DNA of 64,000 nt from Aureococcus anophagefferens (GCF_000186865.1 NW_008705561.1:1318080-1382079); one strand, 5' to 3'. Counted from the first letter of the stretch, positions 1 through 10,345 are shown. Notes: generated by a model not told the origin, from the sequence alone. Translations and numbers: made by a program.

Positions 1-1011
1 CGCCGCCGCGCGCGTGTGCTCGAAGAGCGCCGCGACGGCGGCCTCGTCCGCGGCGGCGAGCGCCTCCTCTAACGCCTCGGGCGAGGCCGCGCCGGGCTCG
101 ACGGCCGCGGCGTGCGCGGCGAGCGCGGCGCCGAGCGCGGCGTCGTTCCGCGCGGCGACGGCCGCGACGCCGCCCGCGACGACGGCCGCCTTGTCCGACG
201 CTTTCAACGACGCGCACCAGGCGTCGAGCTGGACGCCGAGCATGGGGCCCGTGACGACGTGGCCCAAAGCGAGTTTCGGCGCGGCCGCGTCGACGACGCG
301 CCGCGTCCAGCCCGCGCCGTCGTCGCGCGCCGCGCCGTCGCGCCGCGCGAAGACGGAGGTCACGAGGAGCCGCGCGTTGTTCCGCTTCGCGACGTCCTCG
401 GAGAAGCCCTTCTCCGCCGCGAGGACCGCGCCCTCGAGGACTTTGGCGGGACCGACGGACGCCGCGCACGTCTCGAAGGCCCAGACCAAGTGCGGCATGG
501 CGCCGACGACGCCCTCCTGCTCGCCCGCGTCCTTGCCGTCGCGGCCCGCGTTGTAGGCGATGCGACGCAGCACGCCGTCGAGGGCCGCCCAGGGCTCGAC
601 GGCGCGCGCGTGGTCGACGCCTCCCGGGGCCGCGTACGAGCACACGGATCCGCCGAGCAGCACGCACGCGAGGGCCTTGGCGCCCGCGCCGTCGAGGGCC
701 GGGCCGACGGCGACGCCGCAGTCCACGAGCAGCACCGTCGCCTCGGCGCCGGCCTTGAGCGGCTCGGGCCTCAGCCACGCCAAAACGCTTCCGTCAGCCG
801 GCGGCGGCCGCGGCGCGAGGCCCGCGCTCGCGGCGGCGGACCCGTCGCCGAGCGCGGCGACGAGCGCGACGCCGCCGGCGACGGCCTCGAGCGCCGACCG
901 GCCCTCGGCGTGCAGCACGACGTCGCCGCCGTCCCGCGCGAGGAGGCGCACCCAGGACGCGTCCGCCGCCGCGGGCTCCGCGCTGCCGCCGAGGCCCAGC
1001 CAGCTCGCCAT
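1..1011 (-). CDS. Guanylate-binding protein (GBP)-like, nucleotide site degenerate; 3' end outside window
   Basis: An open frame starts at ATG 1011-1009 and runs off the left edge without a stop (337 codons visible). The order of segments resembles the N-terminal large-GTPase domain of GBP/atlastin proteins: a strand ending LAWLRP, then TVLLVDCG where GBPs have LLDTEG, then ALACVLLGGSVCSYA, then MPHLVWAFE where GBPs have FIWxVRD. No GxxxxGKS P-loop is visible in the first 100 residues and the usual DTEG is DCGV, so it may not bind GTP. The family acts in membrane remodelling or defence; the role here is unknown. The frame is GC-rich like its neighbours. The family call rests on pattern similarity alone. 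Confidence 0.5.
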   Translation of the reverse strand, partial: MASWLGLGGSAEPAAADASWVRLLARDGGDVVLHAEGRSALEAVAGGVALVAALGDGSAAASAGLAPRPPPADGSVLAWLRPEPLKAGAEATVLLVDCGVAVGPALDGAGAKALACVLLGGSVCSYAAPGGVDHARAVEPWAALDGVLRRIAYNAGRDGKDAGEQEGVVGAMPHLVWAFETCAASVGPAKVLEGAVLAAEKGFSEDVAKRNNARLLVTSVFARRDGAARDDGAGWTRRVVDAAAPKLALGHVVTGPMLGVQLDAWCASLKASDKAAVVAGGVAAVAARNDAALGAALAAHAAAVEPGAASPEALEEALAAADEAAVAALFEHTRAAA

Positions 1012-1208
1012 GCGTGCGTGTGTCTGTGCTGCGGCGACGCTGCTACTTGCGCGCTTAGCGCGATCCCGCGCCGGCGCCGACGACGCGCGCGAGAGGCGCC
1101 TCTCGATGAGCTCGAGACGATTGTCCGTGGACAGGAGGATTTAGCGACCGTTGCGATTCCCCGGGAGACGTTTTAGGCCGAAGCTGCCCGTTTTTGGGTT
1201 GCGTAATT

Positions 1209-2717
1209 ATGATGGAGGAGGATGCATGCTCGAGCAGCGCCGGGCTGCTCTCTTCTGAAGAGGTGGCAGCGCCGACGTCGCAGCGACGGCGGCCCTGGGG
1301 CGCGTGGGCCGCCGCGGGCCTCGCGACGACGGCGCTCGCGTCCCTCGGCGCCGCGGCGACGCTCCACGGCCGACGCGGCCCCAGCGCCGCCCTGAACATC
1401 GTCACGGGCCGCGGGGCCTACGACTGGTCCGTCTACAAGTACACGATCCCCGTGGGCAACGCGTCCGCGGCGCCCCTCGAGGACCTCGCCTCCAAAATCT
1501 TCGGCCCCGTCACCGTGAGCGACCTCGGCTGCGGCGGGCTCAAGATCTCCGCGGGCACGACGGCGTCCGCGGGCCCGCGGCTCCACTTCGTCCAGTCGGC
1601 GACCCTGAGCAACGACCCGACGCCCATCGACGAGTGGGAGCGCTACTGGGTCGCGCTCCACGGCGACATGACCGCGTGGAACGGCTTCATGCACAGCAAG
1701 GCGACGCTCTTCACGACGCAGTTCGCCAAGGTGCTGGCGAACCTCGAGACGAAGGTGCCCGTCATGCGCCGCAAGTCCACGGGCTACACCTTCGACGCAA
1801 CGGCGCACCCGGACTGGACGGGCGACGTCGCGCACGCGCTGTTCCCGATCCGCGGCCGCGTCTACGAGGTCGTCGGCCCCGCGACGACGGCCATGGAGCA
1901 GGCGTTCAAGATCAGCGACTGGGAGACCTGGGGCGCCGACGAGTGCGAGGCCGCGCACCGCTTGGACGACTCCCTCGAGGACTACGCGTCGACGTTCGGC
2001 GCGTACTCGACGGGCTACGACGAGGACGACAGCCAGTACGCGGACTGGGCGGCGTCGACGGGCTACTGGCCGCCCATGCTCGCCGCCGTGTCGACGGCCG
2101 TGCCGGAGCATTTCACGAAGGGCGTCGCGGACGGCACGCTGAAGCTCGCGGACGCGCTTGAGAAAATAACGGGCACGTCCCTCACGCTCGAGACCGTCGA
2201 GGCCGGCGCCTGCGTCGTCGCCCACGCGGCGACGGTGTCGACCTACACGGGCTTCAAGCTGCCCCTCAAGTACGTCTACAACGCGAAGGCGCAAGTCCGC
2301 GGCGAGTCGTCCGTCGACGACTTCAACCGCTACGTCGCCAACGCCCACGAGAGCATCGCGGGCGCCTACCCGGACTGGGCCGGCTGGGACCACTGGCTCG
2401 ACTTCCACGTCGGCCTCAAGTACGGCCAGGAGCACGACGCGGCCGCGAACGCGACGGCGCAGAAGGCGAACGCGCGCCTTTTGGGCGGCGACGTGCCCGT
2501 GGGCCAGCGCTACGAGACGGGCGGCGAGATCCACTGGTACGCCGGCTTCGAGGGGGCCCTCACCGTCGAGCTCTGCGTCAAGCCCAACACGACGGACCTC
2601 GCCGCCGCGTCGCGCAACGACCTCGCGGAGATCTGCACCTGCCGCGCGGACAACAACCTCGAGCAGTACGTCGCCGACACGGGCACGAACTGTTCCATGG
2701 GCGCCGTGTCCCTCTAA
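1209..2717 (+). CDS. Signal-anchored protein of unknown function (502 aa)
   Basis: The first in-frame ATG is 1209, followed directly by a second ATG. A cytosolic stretch of about 30 residues precedes one hydrophobic segment near residues 32-53 (AAAGLATTALASLGAAATL), with no obvious cleavage site, so a type II membrane protein with a lumenal or extracellular body is likely. The roughly 440-residue body is rich in Trp and Tyr and has N-glycosylation sequons (NAS near residue 82, NTT and NCS near the end). I do not recognise a family. It could be a secreted lectin-like or enzyme domain specific to algae. It ends 164 bp before the next gene on the same strand. Confidence 0.7.
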   Translation: MMEEDACSSSAGLLSSEEVAAPTSQRRRPWGAWAAAGLATTALASLGAAATLHGRRGPSAALNIVTGRGAYDWSVYKYTIPVGNASAAPLEDLASKIFGPVTVSDLGCGGLKISAGTTASAGPRLHFVQSATLSNDPTPIDEWERYWVALHGDMTAWNGFMHSKATLFTTQFAKVLANLETKVPVMRRKSTGYTFDATAHPDWTGDVAHALFPIRGRVYEVVGPATTAMEQAFKISDWETWGADECEAAHRLDDSLEDYASTFGAYSTGYDEDDSQYADWAASTGYWPPMLAAVSTAVPEHFTKGVADGTLKLADALEKITGTSLTLETVEAGACVVAHAATVSTYTGFKLPLKYVYNAKAQVRGESSVDDFNRYVANAHESIAGAYPDWAGWDHWLDFHVGLKYGQEHDAAANATAQKANARLLGGDVPVGQRYETGGEIHWYAGFEGALTVELCVKPNTTDLAAASRNDLAEICTCRADNNLEQYVADTGTNCSMGAVSL

Positions 2718-2881
2718 CCCGCGTGCTTCGCTTTTTCTGGCATCGCCAAGCTAGCATGCGCGTCGAGCCCAAGATGAAGGCTTGATGAAGTCGGCACAAA
2801 AGGCCGCTTCAGCGAGGGTGTGAGCTGCTAGGAGAAGCCGCGCGGCGCGGCTCCGCGTGTGCCCCTCTCGGCGGCTTAGCC

Positions 2882-3826
2882 ATGGGCGCGTCGCAGTCCG
2901 CCCGCTGCCTCGGCGCCCTGGACGAGCCCGAGAAGAAGCTCAAGGCGCCGGGCCAGTACGAGCGGCTCCACGACGACGCGAAGCGCGTGACGGCCGTCAA
3001 CACCTTCGAGGGCGCCAAGTTCGAGGTCGCCAAGCCCCTGACGCCGACCTTCGCGTTGAACCACAACTTCTGGCTCGGGGGCTCCTACTACCCCAACGCG
3101 AACCAGCACTACAAGTTCGGCGCGACCGTCGGCGACAACGAGCGCGTCTGCATGGCGTCGCTCGACCAGTACGGCACGCTCGAGGGCCAGTTCTACGGCG
3201 TCGTCGCCGGCGCGCTCCAGGGCAAGTTCATCTTCAACCTGCCCAAGGACCCCAAGGGCTTCGTCGCCGTGCTCGACGCGGACTACGGCGGCGCGACGCA
3301 CTCCGCGCAGCTCAAGGTCGCGCAGAACATCCACGGCGTCGCGGGCCCCCACTGCGGCTGCGCCTACATGCAGGCCGTGACGCCCCGCTGGTCCCTGGGC
3401 GGCGAGGGCGCCTGCGCCCTCGCGGGGCCCAGCGCGACGGCGTCGTTCGCGGCGAAGTACGCGGGCAAGAAGTGGACGGGCGTCGCCGCGGCGACGCGGT
3501 CCGGCTCCGGCGCGATCGCGGACCAGCTCGCCTTCTCCTACGCGCGCGTCGTGAGCCCCCAGCGCGTGACCCTCGGCGCCGAGCTCGTCGTCCAGGCCGG
3601 CGGCGAGGCGACGTACGCCGCGGGCGCGGAGTTCGCGCTCAAGCAGAGCCGCGTCAACGTCGCCGTCGACGGCAACGGCAAGATGGCCTCCGTCGTCGAG
3701 ACCCAGCTCTCGCCCGCGGCCAAGCTCACCTTCTCCGCCGACATGCAGCTCGGCTACAACGACGCGGAGCCGGGCAAGCACCGCGACCACTTCAAGTTCG
3801 GCTACGCGCTCCAGATCGGCCAGTAG
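2882..3826 (+). CDS. TOM40: TOM40-type mitochondrial import porin
   Basis: TOM40 is the beta-barrel channel through which nuclear-encoded precursors cross the outer mitochondrial membrane. The 314-residue product fits the Porin_3 (TOM40/VDAC) family: an N-terminal helix region, the LNHNFWLGGS segment near residue 60, then alternating strands such as YKFGATVG, FVAVLDADYGG and a final FKFGYALQIGQ that resembles a mitochondrial beta-signal. The YMQAVTPR segment near residue 160 recalls the YMQ.VTP stretch of TOM40 rather than VDAC. The start at 2882 sits in gccATGG context. Oddly, the protein begins MGASQS, a fair N-myristoylation signal, which is not usual for TOM40. VDAC is the main alternative. 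Confidence 0.75.
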   Translation: MGASQSARCLGALDEPEKKLKAPGQYERLHDDAKRVTAVNTFEGAKFEVAKPLTPTFALNHNFWLGGSYYPNANQHYKFGATVGDNERVCMASLDQYGTLEGQFYGVVAGALQGKFIFNLPKDPKGFVAVLDADYGGATHSAQLKVAQNIHGVAGPHCGCAYMQAVTPRWSLGGEGACALAGPSATASFAAKYAGKKWTGVAAATRSGSGAIADQLAFSYARVVSPQRVTLGAELVVQAGGEATYAAGAEFALKQSRVNVAVDGNGKMASVVETQLSPAAKLTFSADMQLGYNDAEPGKHRDHFKFGYALQIGQ

Positions 3827-4052
3827 TCCGGGCCGCCTCGCATGCGCCGCGCGCCGGCGCCTAACCGCCTCGCCTCGGGAAACCTACTTTGTGGGGTGGC
3901 GCTCGGACTGCTCGTTGAACTTCTTATTGAAGGTGAACTCCGCGATTATGGAGGCCTCGCTTGTGGATCCGTAAGCAGCGCAACGCGCGGCGCTGCGAGC
4001 GGTTCTAGCCCGTGCGCGCCGCGTCCGAATTTGTTCGTGTCGTGACAACTCG

Positions 4053-5342
4053 ATGAACTACGCCCTGCTGCCGCCGACGGCGCACGCGGCCGTCGCGGAC
4101 CGCGTGGACTGCGAGTTCCGGTCGCTGGACGTGGCGGCGCACGCGACGGCGCTGGCCTTCGACGCCGGCGGCCACTACCTCGCCGCGGGCTACGGCGACG
4201 GGTCGCTGCTCGTCTGGGACCTCTGCCTCCGCGGCGGCGCGGCGCTGCCGCCGCGCGGCGCGGCGCGCGCGCGGAGGAGCGCCGTCGCGGCCGTCGCCTG
4301 GGCGGCGGACGACGCGTCGGCGCTGCTGTCCCTGGACGTCGACGGCGTCGTCGTCGCCTGGGACTTTTGCGCCGCGGGCGCGCTCGCCGAGGCCGCGCGG
4401 CTCGACCTCGGCGCCGGCGCCGGCGGCGCCGCGGGCCTGAGCTGCGCGGCGGGCGTCGCGCTCGCGTGCGCGCGGGGCGCGCCGCCGGCGCTCCTGCGGC
4501 GGGCGGGGAAGACGCTGGCGCGCGCCGCGGCGTACCCCGGGCCCGCGGCGGCGGCGTGCCTGCTGCCGCGCGCGGCGCCCGTCGCCGTCGCCGCCGCGAA
4601 CGGCGCCGCGCGGTGCGCGGTCTTCGGGGGCGGCGCCGCGACCCTGGGGCCGGCGCTGGCCCTCGGCGGCGGCGCGGCGACGGGCCTGTCGGCCGCGCCC
4701 GGCGGAAAGCTCGTCGCGCTGACGTCGGACGACGGCGCGGTGCGGCTTCTGGGCGTCGGCGCCGGCGCGCTTCCGGCGCTCGAGCTCCGCCACGCGCTCC
4801 GGGACCACGTGGACCGCCTGTCCTGGCGCGCCTGCGCCTTCGGCGCCGCGGGCGAGCGCGTCGTCGCCGGCGCGTCGTCGCGCGGCGCCGTCGAGCTCTA
4901 CGTCTGGGAGGCCGCGTCCGGCGCGCTCCTGGCGCGCGTCGCCGACGAAGACGGCGACGCCGCGGACGGCGACCTCGCGGCCCTCGCCTGCCACCCGCGG
5001 GGGGCCATCGTCGCCACGGCCGCGGGCGCGAACCCGCCCGTCGTCAAGCTCTGGGCGTCCGACGACAGCCGGTCCTGGCGCGCGTTCGCGCCGGGCTTCG
5101 AGGAGCTCCACGAGAACACGCGCCACGAGGAGCGCGAGGACGAGTTCGACACGGTCCTCGACGCGCCCGACGCGGCCGCGCCGCCGCCGCCGCCGCGGCC
5201 CTCGTCGCCCGTGGAGATCCTCGCGCCGCGGCCGGGCATGACGCGGCCCGAGCTCGGCGACGCCGCCGTCCGCCGCGCGGCCGCGCCGCCGCCGCGGGCG
5301 CCGCCGGAGCCCAAGCGGTGCAAGGTGACCGTGGAGCTGTAA
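4053..5342 (+). CDS. RBBP5: RBBP5/Swd1-like WD40 subunit of COMPASS
   Basis: RBBP5 (Swd1 in yeast) is a WD40 propeller that scaffolds the SET1/MLL (COMPASS) histone H3K4 methyltransferase. Visible here: an N-terminal ADRVDCEFRSLD strand, WD-type blades ending YLAAGYGDGSLLVWDL (near residue 50) and GVVVAWDF (near residue 100), and further blades to about residue 330. Most diagnostic is the segment near residues 355-370, HENTRHEEREDEFD, matching the EN.EYEERE.EFD segment that follows the propeller in RBBP5. A Pro-rich tail ends KRCKVTVEL. At 429 residues it is shorter than animal RBBP5 but near Swd1. It lies 226 bp downstream of the TOM40 gene. A different WD40 protein is possible but less likely. 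Confidence 0.75.
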   Translation: MNYALLPPTAHAAVADRVDCEFRSLDVAAHATALAFDAGGHYLAAGYGDGSLLVWDLCLRGGAALPPRGAARARRSAVAAVAWAADDASALLSLDVDGVVVAWDFCAAGALAEAARLDLGAGAGGAAGLSCAAGVALACARGAPPALLRRAGKTLARAAAYPGPAAAACLLPRAAPVAVAAANGAARCAVFGGGAATLGPALALGGGAATGLSAAPGGKLVALTSDDGAVRLLGVGAGALPALELRHALRDHVDRLSWRACAFGAAGERVVAGASSRGAVELYVWEAASGALLARVADEDGDAADGDLAALACHPRGAIVATAAGANPPVVKLWASDDSRSWRAFAPGFEELHENTRHEEREDEFDTVLDAPDAAAPPPPPRPSSPVEILAPRPGMTRPELGDAAVRRAAAPPPRAPPEPKRCKVTVEL

Positions 5343-5463
5343 CGGGCGTTGAGTAGGGAGTGGTGAGTCCCTGCAGGCCTCCTTCAAGTCGACTTCAACC
5401 AGCTTCGTTGAATGCGTCTCGACTTCCAGCTCTTCCGCGAAGCTCGGCTCTGCCACTGCCCTC

Positions 5464-5547
5464 GCACCCGCGACGCGCGCTCTTCGAGCGCCAAAAACCC
5501 TCGACAGAGCACCCGCGACGCGCGCTCTTCGAGCGCAAAAAAACTCG
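5464..5547. repeat. 45-bp tandem duplication just upstream of the dienelactone hydrolase start
   Basis: Two head-to-tail copies starting at 5464 and 5509 share GCACCCGCGACGCGCGCTCT followed by TCGAGCGC and an A-rich run. The second copy ends 14 bp before the ATG at 5561, so the duplication lies in the presumed 5' leader. Confidence 0.85.
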
Positions 5548-5560
5548 ACGCGAGAACACG

Positions 5561-6343
5561 ATGAGCTGCTGCCCTCCCGGTGCGACGGCCTACCTCGCGG
5601 CGGTGCCGACGACCGTGGGCTCGCTCAAGGAGTCGAACGGCGTCGAGTTCTACGAGACCGGCGCCGCGTCGAGCGCGGCGATCATCCTCTTCCCCGACGT
5701 CTGGGGCTGGAACAGCGGCCGCACGCGCGCGCTCGCCGACGCCTTCGCCGGCGGCGGCTACCGCGTCTACGTGCCCAAGCTGCTGTCGCCGCCGCTCGAA
5801 GGAGGCACGGACGGCGACGGCCTGCCGCCGACCTTCGACATGGGCGCGCGCGGCGCCGAGTTCGGGCCCTGGATCAAGACGGTGCCCTGGTCGTCCGTCG
5901 GGCCCAAGGTCGAGGCGCTGCTCGCCTACGCGCGGGCCGCGGGCGCGACGTCCTTCGGCGCCGTCGGCTGCTGCTGGGGCGGCTGGGCCGTCTTCCAGGC
6001 GTCCGCGCTCGACGCCGACGTCAAGTGCGGCGTCATCTTCCACCCGTCGTGCCACATCGAGGGCGTCTACGGCGGCGACGTCGGCGAGCTCTGCGGCCGC
6101 GTGCGGTGCCCCGTCTACTTCATGCCCGCCGGCGGCGACAGCCCGGACCTCTACGGGCCCGAGGGCTCGCTCGTCACGACGCTCGCGGCCAAGTTCCCGG
6201 GAACGAAGACGAAGCTCTTCGCCGACATGGCCCACGGCTGGACGTCCCGCGGCGACGCGGCGGACCCGGCCGTCAAGCGCGACGTCGAGCTCGCGATGAC
6301 CGAGGCCAAGGCCTACTTCGCGGAGTTCCTCCCCGTCGCCTAA
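5561..6343 (+). CDS. Dienelactone hydrolase family protein
   Basis: An alpha/beta hydrolase of the dienelactone hydrolase family (260 aa). These cytosolic enzymes hydrolyse dienelactones or other esters; the substrate here is unknown. The triad is in place: nucleophile Cys in GAVGCCWGGW (near residue 136), Asp in MPAGGDSPD (near 192) and His in DMAHGW (near 224). The oxyanion strand IILFPDVWGWN near residue 45 is also typical. The frame is open back to 5360, but the upstream part is repetitive and biased like a leader, so I take the ATG at 5561, which gives the usual N-terminus and length. It is convergent with the chromatin gene whose stop is at 6477. Confidence 0.85.
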   Translation: MSCCPPGATAYLAAVPTTVGSLKESNGVEFYETGAASSAAIILFPDVWGWNSGRTRALADAFAGGGYRVYVPKLLSPPLEGGTDGDGLPPTFDMGARGAEFGPWIKTVPWSSVGPKVEALLAYARAAGATSFGAVGCCWGGWAVFQASALDADVKCGVIFHPSCHIEGVYGGDVGELCGRVRCPVYFMPAGGDSPDLYGPEGSLVTTLAAKFPGTKTKLFADMAHGWTSRGDAADPAVKRDVELAMTEAKAYFAEFLPVA

Positions 6344-6351
6344 GTACAAGT

Positions 6352-6494
6352 TACTCGGTGCCAACTTACTTGTAGTACTCGGTGCCGAAATCCTCGCCGG
6401 GGCCTGACTTGACCCTGAGAACTCGCCTAAGCAAGTCAAATTACTCGGCGCCGAGGACTCGCCGAAGCAGGCCAAGCTACTCGGTGCCGAGGAC
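6352..6494. repeat. Four dispersed copies of TACTCGGTGCCGA between two convergent genes
   Basis: Copies begin at 6352, 6376, 6442 (one substitution) and 6478. The last overlaps the final codons and stop (LGTE-stop) of the minus-strand chromatin gene, so the terminal codons of that gene appear to have been copied into the intergenic spacer, each copy with somewhat similar flanks (CTCGCCG, AGCAAG). Confidence 0.8.
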
Positions 6495-9400
6495 GGACCG
6501 CGTCACCGTGCGGCACAGGGGGCAGGACACGACGGCGGAGCGCCGCGTCGCCGCCGAGAGGCGCACGGCGCCCGCGAGGCCGCGGAGGCAGTCCTTGTGG
6601 AACGCGTGGCCGCAGCCGTCGAGCGCGAACGCGTCGTCCGCGTCCATCGGCGACATGCAGATCACGCACGACGCGTCCGGCGCGGCGGGCGCGCCCTCCG
6701 CCTCGCGTCGGCCCCGCTTCGCGCGCGGCCGCGGGTCGTCGTCGTCGTCGTCGTCGTCCGTGCAGGCGTCCTCGCTCCGGAGCTCGGACGGGGGCACGCC
6801 CTCGCGGACGACGCCGTCGGCGAAGGCGACGTCGACGCGGTGCCCGTTCGCGGCCAGGACCGTCGCCGGGTAGAACTGGCCGTCCTGCGGCCAGAGGGCC
6901 GCGACCTCGTCGCCGACGTCGACGCGGAGCCGCTTCTTCCGCCGCTTCTTCCGCGTCCCGCTCCTCGCGCCGCCGCGGCGGTCGGGCGTCTTGGCCTTGG
7001 CGCCGCCGATGCCGTTCAGTGCGAGAAGTTGCGATCCCGCGGGCAGGGGTCGGCCCGAGGCCAGAGCGAGGAGCGCGCGCGTGCGCTCGGGCGCCTTGCG
7101 CAAGCACGCGAGCTTGAGGGTTCCGGTGCCTCCAAACTTCTTTTTGTTCTGGCACGCGCTGCATTCGCCGCAGTCCGCCGTGTCGGTACGGAACTGGAAC
7201 TTGGCGTTATTGACAAAAGACTGCTCGAGCGACGCCTCCTCCATCGCCTCCTTGCGCTTCGCGGCGTCGCGCGCCTCCTCCACCGAGATTCGATACGTCG
7301 CGCCGTCGTCGTCGAAGAGCGAAACGCAGACGACGTCGTCGCCGGTCGCGCCGACGGCGCGGAGAAGCAGCGGCGCCTCCGAGGCCTGCTTCGCGCCTTC
7401 TTTCGCGCACGTTTCGCAGTGGAAGGGCTCGTCCCACGCGGGCACGGCCTTGAGCCCCGAGCAGCGGAGGTGCACGTCGTCGCCGCACCCCTCGCAGACG
7501 AGCACGTCGTCGAGCGCGATCCCCCGCGCGTCCAGCGTCGATCGCGAGCAGACGCCGCAGCGCGAGCAGTCGTCGCAGAAATAGGGCTGTGGCAGCTTCT
7601 TGTACGGAATGGAATCCATATCTACGCTCACTCCGCACTTTTCGCAAGCCACGACTTCGCCATCGTCGCCGGAATCGCGGCGCGCGCCATCGTCGACGGC
7701 ATCGCCGCTTCGCCGACGCTCCCCCGGCGCGCGGAGCAACACGCGGCCGATGAGCGGGCAGCCCGGCTCGTCGTCGCGCACGGAGAGCGCCGCCGCGGGC
7801 CCGTCCGCGCACAGCGGGCAGCGGTAGCCGTCGGGCGCGTCGCCGACGAGGCCGACGCACCGCGCGTGGACGAAGCCGCCGCAGCGGCCGCCGGGGCCGC
7901 CCGCGCAGGCCACGAGGCCCTCCTCGCCCGCCGCGCCCTTGCCGCAGACGCACACCTGGATGTCGCGGCAGGCGAGGAGCGCGCGCTCCGCGTCTGCGCT
8001 ATTCGCGAAGGACGACGGAAGCAGCAGGCCGCCGAGGCCGCACCGGGCGAGGAATTGGGGGTGGCACGTTTTGGTCGGCCGCCGGAGAGCGACGCCGCCT
8101 CCGACAACTCGCCGCTGCGACGCCTTGATCGGCGCCGCGCCGTCCGCGCGCCGCGGCCGCCGGCGCGGTTTCGGCTCGTCGGCAACGTCGGACGCGTCGT
8201 ACAGGGCGACGCCGTAGCGCGCCTGGTTGACCAAGGCGACCATCTCGTGGAGCCCGGCGTTGATGCCGTAGGCCACGAGCCTATCGTCGTCGCCCGCGTC
8301 CTCGTCGAAGTCGTCGAAGTCCGCGAGCGGCATGCAGACGACGTGCCAGCCCTGGGCGACGCCGCCCTCGGCGTCCGCGTCGCGCCACTCGAGGGACTGC
8401 GATAGGACTTTGAACAGGCCGTCGCAGGACTCGGTGACGGCGTCGACGTCTAAAAAGACCATGAAGGCGTACTTGTCCAGCAGGCGGTCCTCCGACGCCT
8501 CGGACGCGTCCGCGACGGCCGCGGCCTCCCAGGGCTCGACCGCGTTGACGAACGCGCGGCTCGCCGGCACGGGCGCCGCGGCCGGCGCGCGCGCCGCGGC
8601 CCGCGCGGCGTCGACGAGCTGCTTCGGCCGCGCCTTGTAGGCCTCGACCTCGGCGAGCTTCGCCGCGGTGACGGGGCAGTCGCGGACCTCGCGCGTCGTC
8701 GCGTGCGAGGCGGTCCCGTCCGTCCACTGCACGAAGTAGCGTCCCGCGTCCCAGCGTACCCAGCGCGGCCGGGCGAGCTTCTTGGACCAAACGTCGCAGG
8801 GGGAGCGCCAGACGCCCTCGTAGAGCACGGCCTTGTCGTGGAGCGCGTCGTCGGGCGCGTTCTTGTCCAACGCGAAGGGCAGCTTCGGCTCCGGAGGCGG
8901 CGGCGCGCGCATCGCGTCCTCGGCGACCCAGAGGTCGTAGCGCGACGTGAAGCCGCGGAAGTGGACCTTGGCCATGCCGTCGTCGCGCGTCTCCAGGACG
9001 ACGGCCCGGTACCAGCCGCCGTGGTCGTCGCGCGCCTCGACGGCCGCGCCGACGGCGTAGCCCGCGGGCGACGCGGCCGGCCGCCGGGGCGGCGCCGGCG
9101 CGGGCGACTTCTCGCGCGGGGGCGCCGGCGCGGGCGACTTCTCGCGCGGGGGCACCGGCGCCTTCGGCTTCCGCGTCCCCGACGCCCGCTTCTTCGGCGG
9201 CGGCGCCGGCTCGGCGTCCGGCGTGACGAGCGCGGCGCGCCGGCGGCATCGCGGCGTCGTCCCCGCGGGGAAGGGGTCGTTGCGGCCGATCGCGTTGTAG
9301 TCGGCGAGCGACTTCAGCGCCCGGGGCAGATCGCCGCCGCCGCGCGCGTCCAAGGCCATTTCTTCGCTCGTCGAAGCCCCCGCGCCCCAGCGCGCGGCGA

Positions 9401-9650
9401 CGGGGCGAGTCGTCTCGTTCCCGAAAACCTTGCGGTACTTGAGCTCGACAGCGCCCGGCGTCCGACCGGTGCCGAGCCGCTCCGCGACGGCCGCCCAGCT
9501 GTCTTCGCCGAGCTCGTCGACGCTACTTTTGAGCAGCGCCTCCTCGCCGGGCGTCCAACGCATGCGCTCTTTGCTCGGGGCCTCGGGCGCGGCCTCGGCC
9601 GCGGGCGCGGCGGGCGCGGGCGCGGCCACGGGTGCCGCGGGAGCTGCCTC

Positions 9651-9683
<33 letters not shown>

Positions 9684-9884
9684 TGCCTCGGCGGCGGGCG
9701 CCGGCGCAGGCGTGGCGGGAGCGTACGGAGACGTCAAATTCTCCGCCGAGAGAACAGCCAGGAGGGCATCGACGCCGCACGGAGGAGCGTCGGCCTCATA
9801 AACATCGCAGTCCAATACAGAACCGGAGGCACGACTCCGGACGACGCCGGCGGCGTCGATCTTGACGACGCCAGGGCGCTCCAT
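6477..9884 (-). CDS. Multi-domain chromatin reader: Myb/SANT, Tudor, PHD fingers, CXXC, RING
   Basis: A 1,135-residue nuclear protein on the minus strand, ATG at 9884-9882. Domains in order: Ala/Pro linker; Myb/SANT (about 107-155, RMRWTPGEEALLKS...AVELKYRKVFG); Tudor-like (273-318, VGAAVEARDDHGGWYRAVV); PHD finger (641-695); a double PHD-like cysteine block (745-831); CXXC zinc finger (about 900-930, CGECSACQNKKKFGGTG); second Tudor-like (985-1031, VGDEVAALWPQDGQFYPATV); C-terminal RING (from 1072, CVICMSPMD...CPLCRTV). This set suggests binding to unmethylated CpG DNA and histone tails plus ubiquitin ligase activity. The CXXC finger shows only the second half of the classical motif. No SET domain is present. 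No introns are needed. The exact orthologue is unknown. Confidence 0.8.
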
Positions 9885-10345
9885 GCGAAAGAGTCGGCTC
9901 TCAGGCGCGATCCAGTACGGGAGCTCTCTCTCCAGTAGAATCGGCGACCAGCGATACCGCGGCCGCCGGAATCCGGCGGTGCCACTGCTGCGCCGTCTGG
10001 TGCCGGCAGCAGTGGGGGCTCACGAGTACTGAGCGGCGGAGGCCGAGAACCGCGAGCTCGAGGCGCTCCTCGACCAGCGCGCGCGCGCTGCTGGGGGAGA
10101 GTTAAGCGCGGATATTACGGCCCCTTCGTTAAAGGGAGGTAGAGGCGAAAAGGCAGGGGGGTGCTCAGACGCGGCCGGCGGTATGCCTCGACCGCGGAGC
10201 TGGGGGGGCAGGGCGGGGGTCTGGTGGCGGTGGCGCGTAGGCTGGCCGGGGGCGTTGTGGCACGGGGGCGGCACGCTCCGTGCGCGTGGGGTTCCATGTG
10301 CCCAACTAGATTCGGCTCCAAACCCACGGGTCCGCGTGACGTCGC
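9885..10345. other. Intergenic region upstream of the chromatin gene
   Basis: A 461-bp spacer between the stop of the giant gene and the ATG of the chromatin gene, both on the minus strand. It must hold the 3' UTR of the former and the promoter of the latter. I see G-rich runs near 10155-10220 but no clear TATA box, repeat or RNA gene. Confidence 0.6.
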
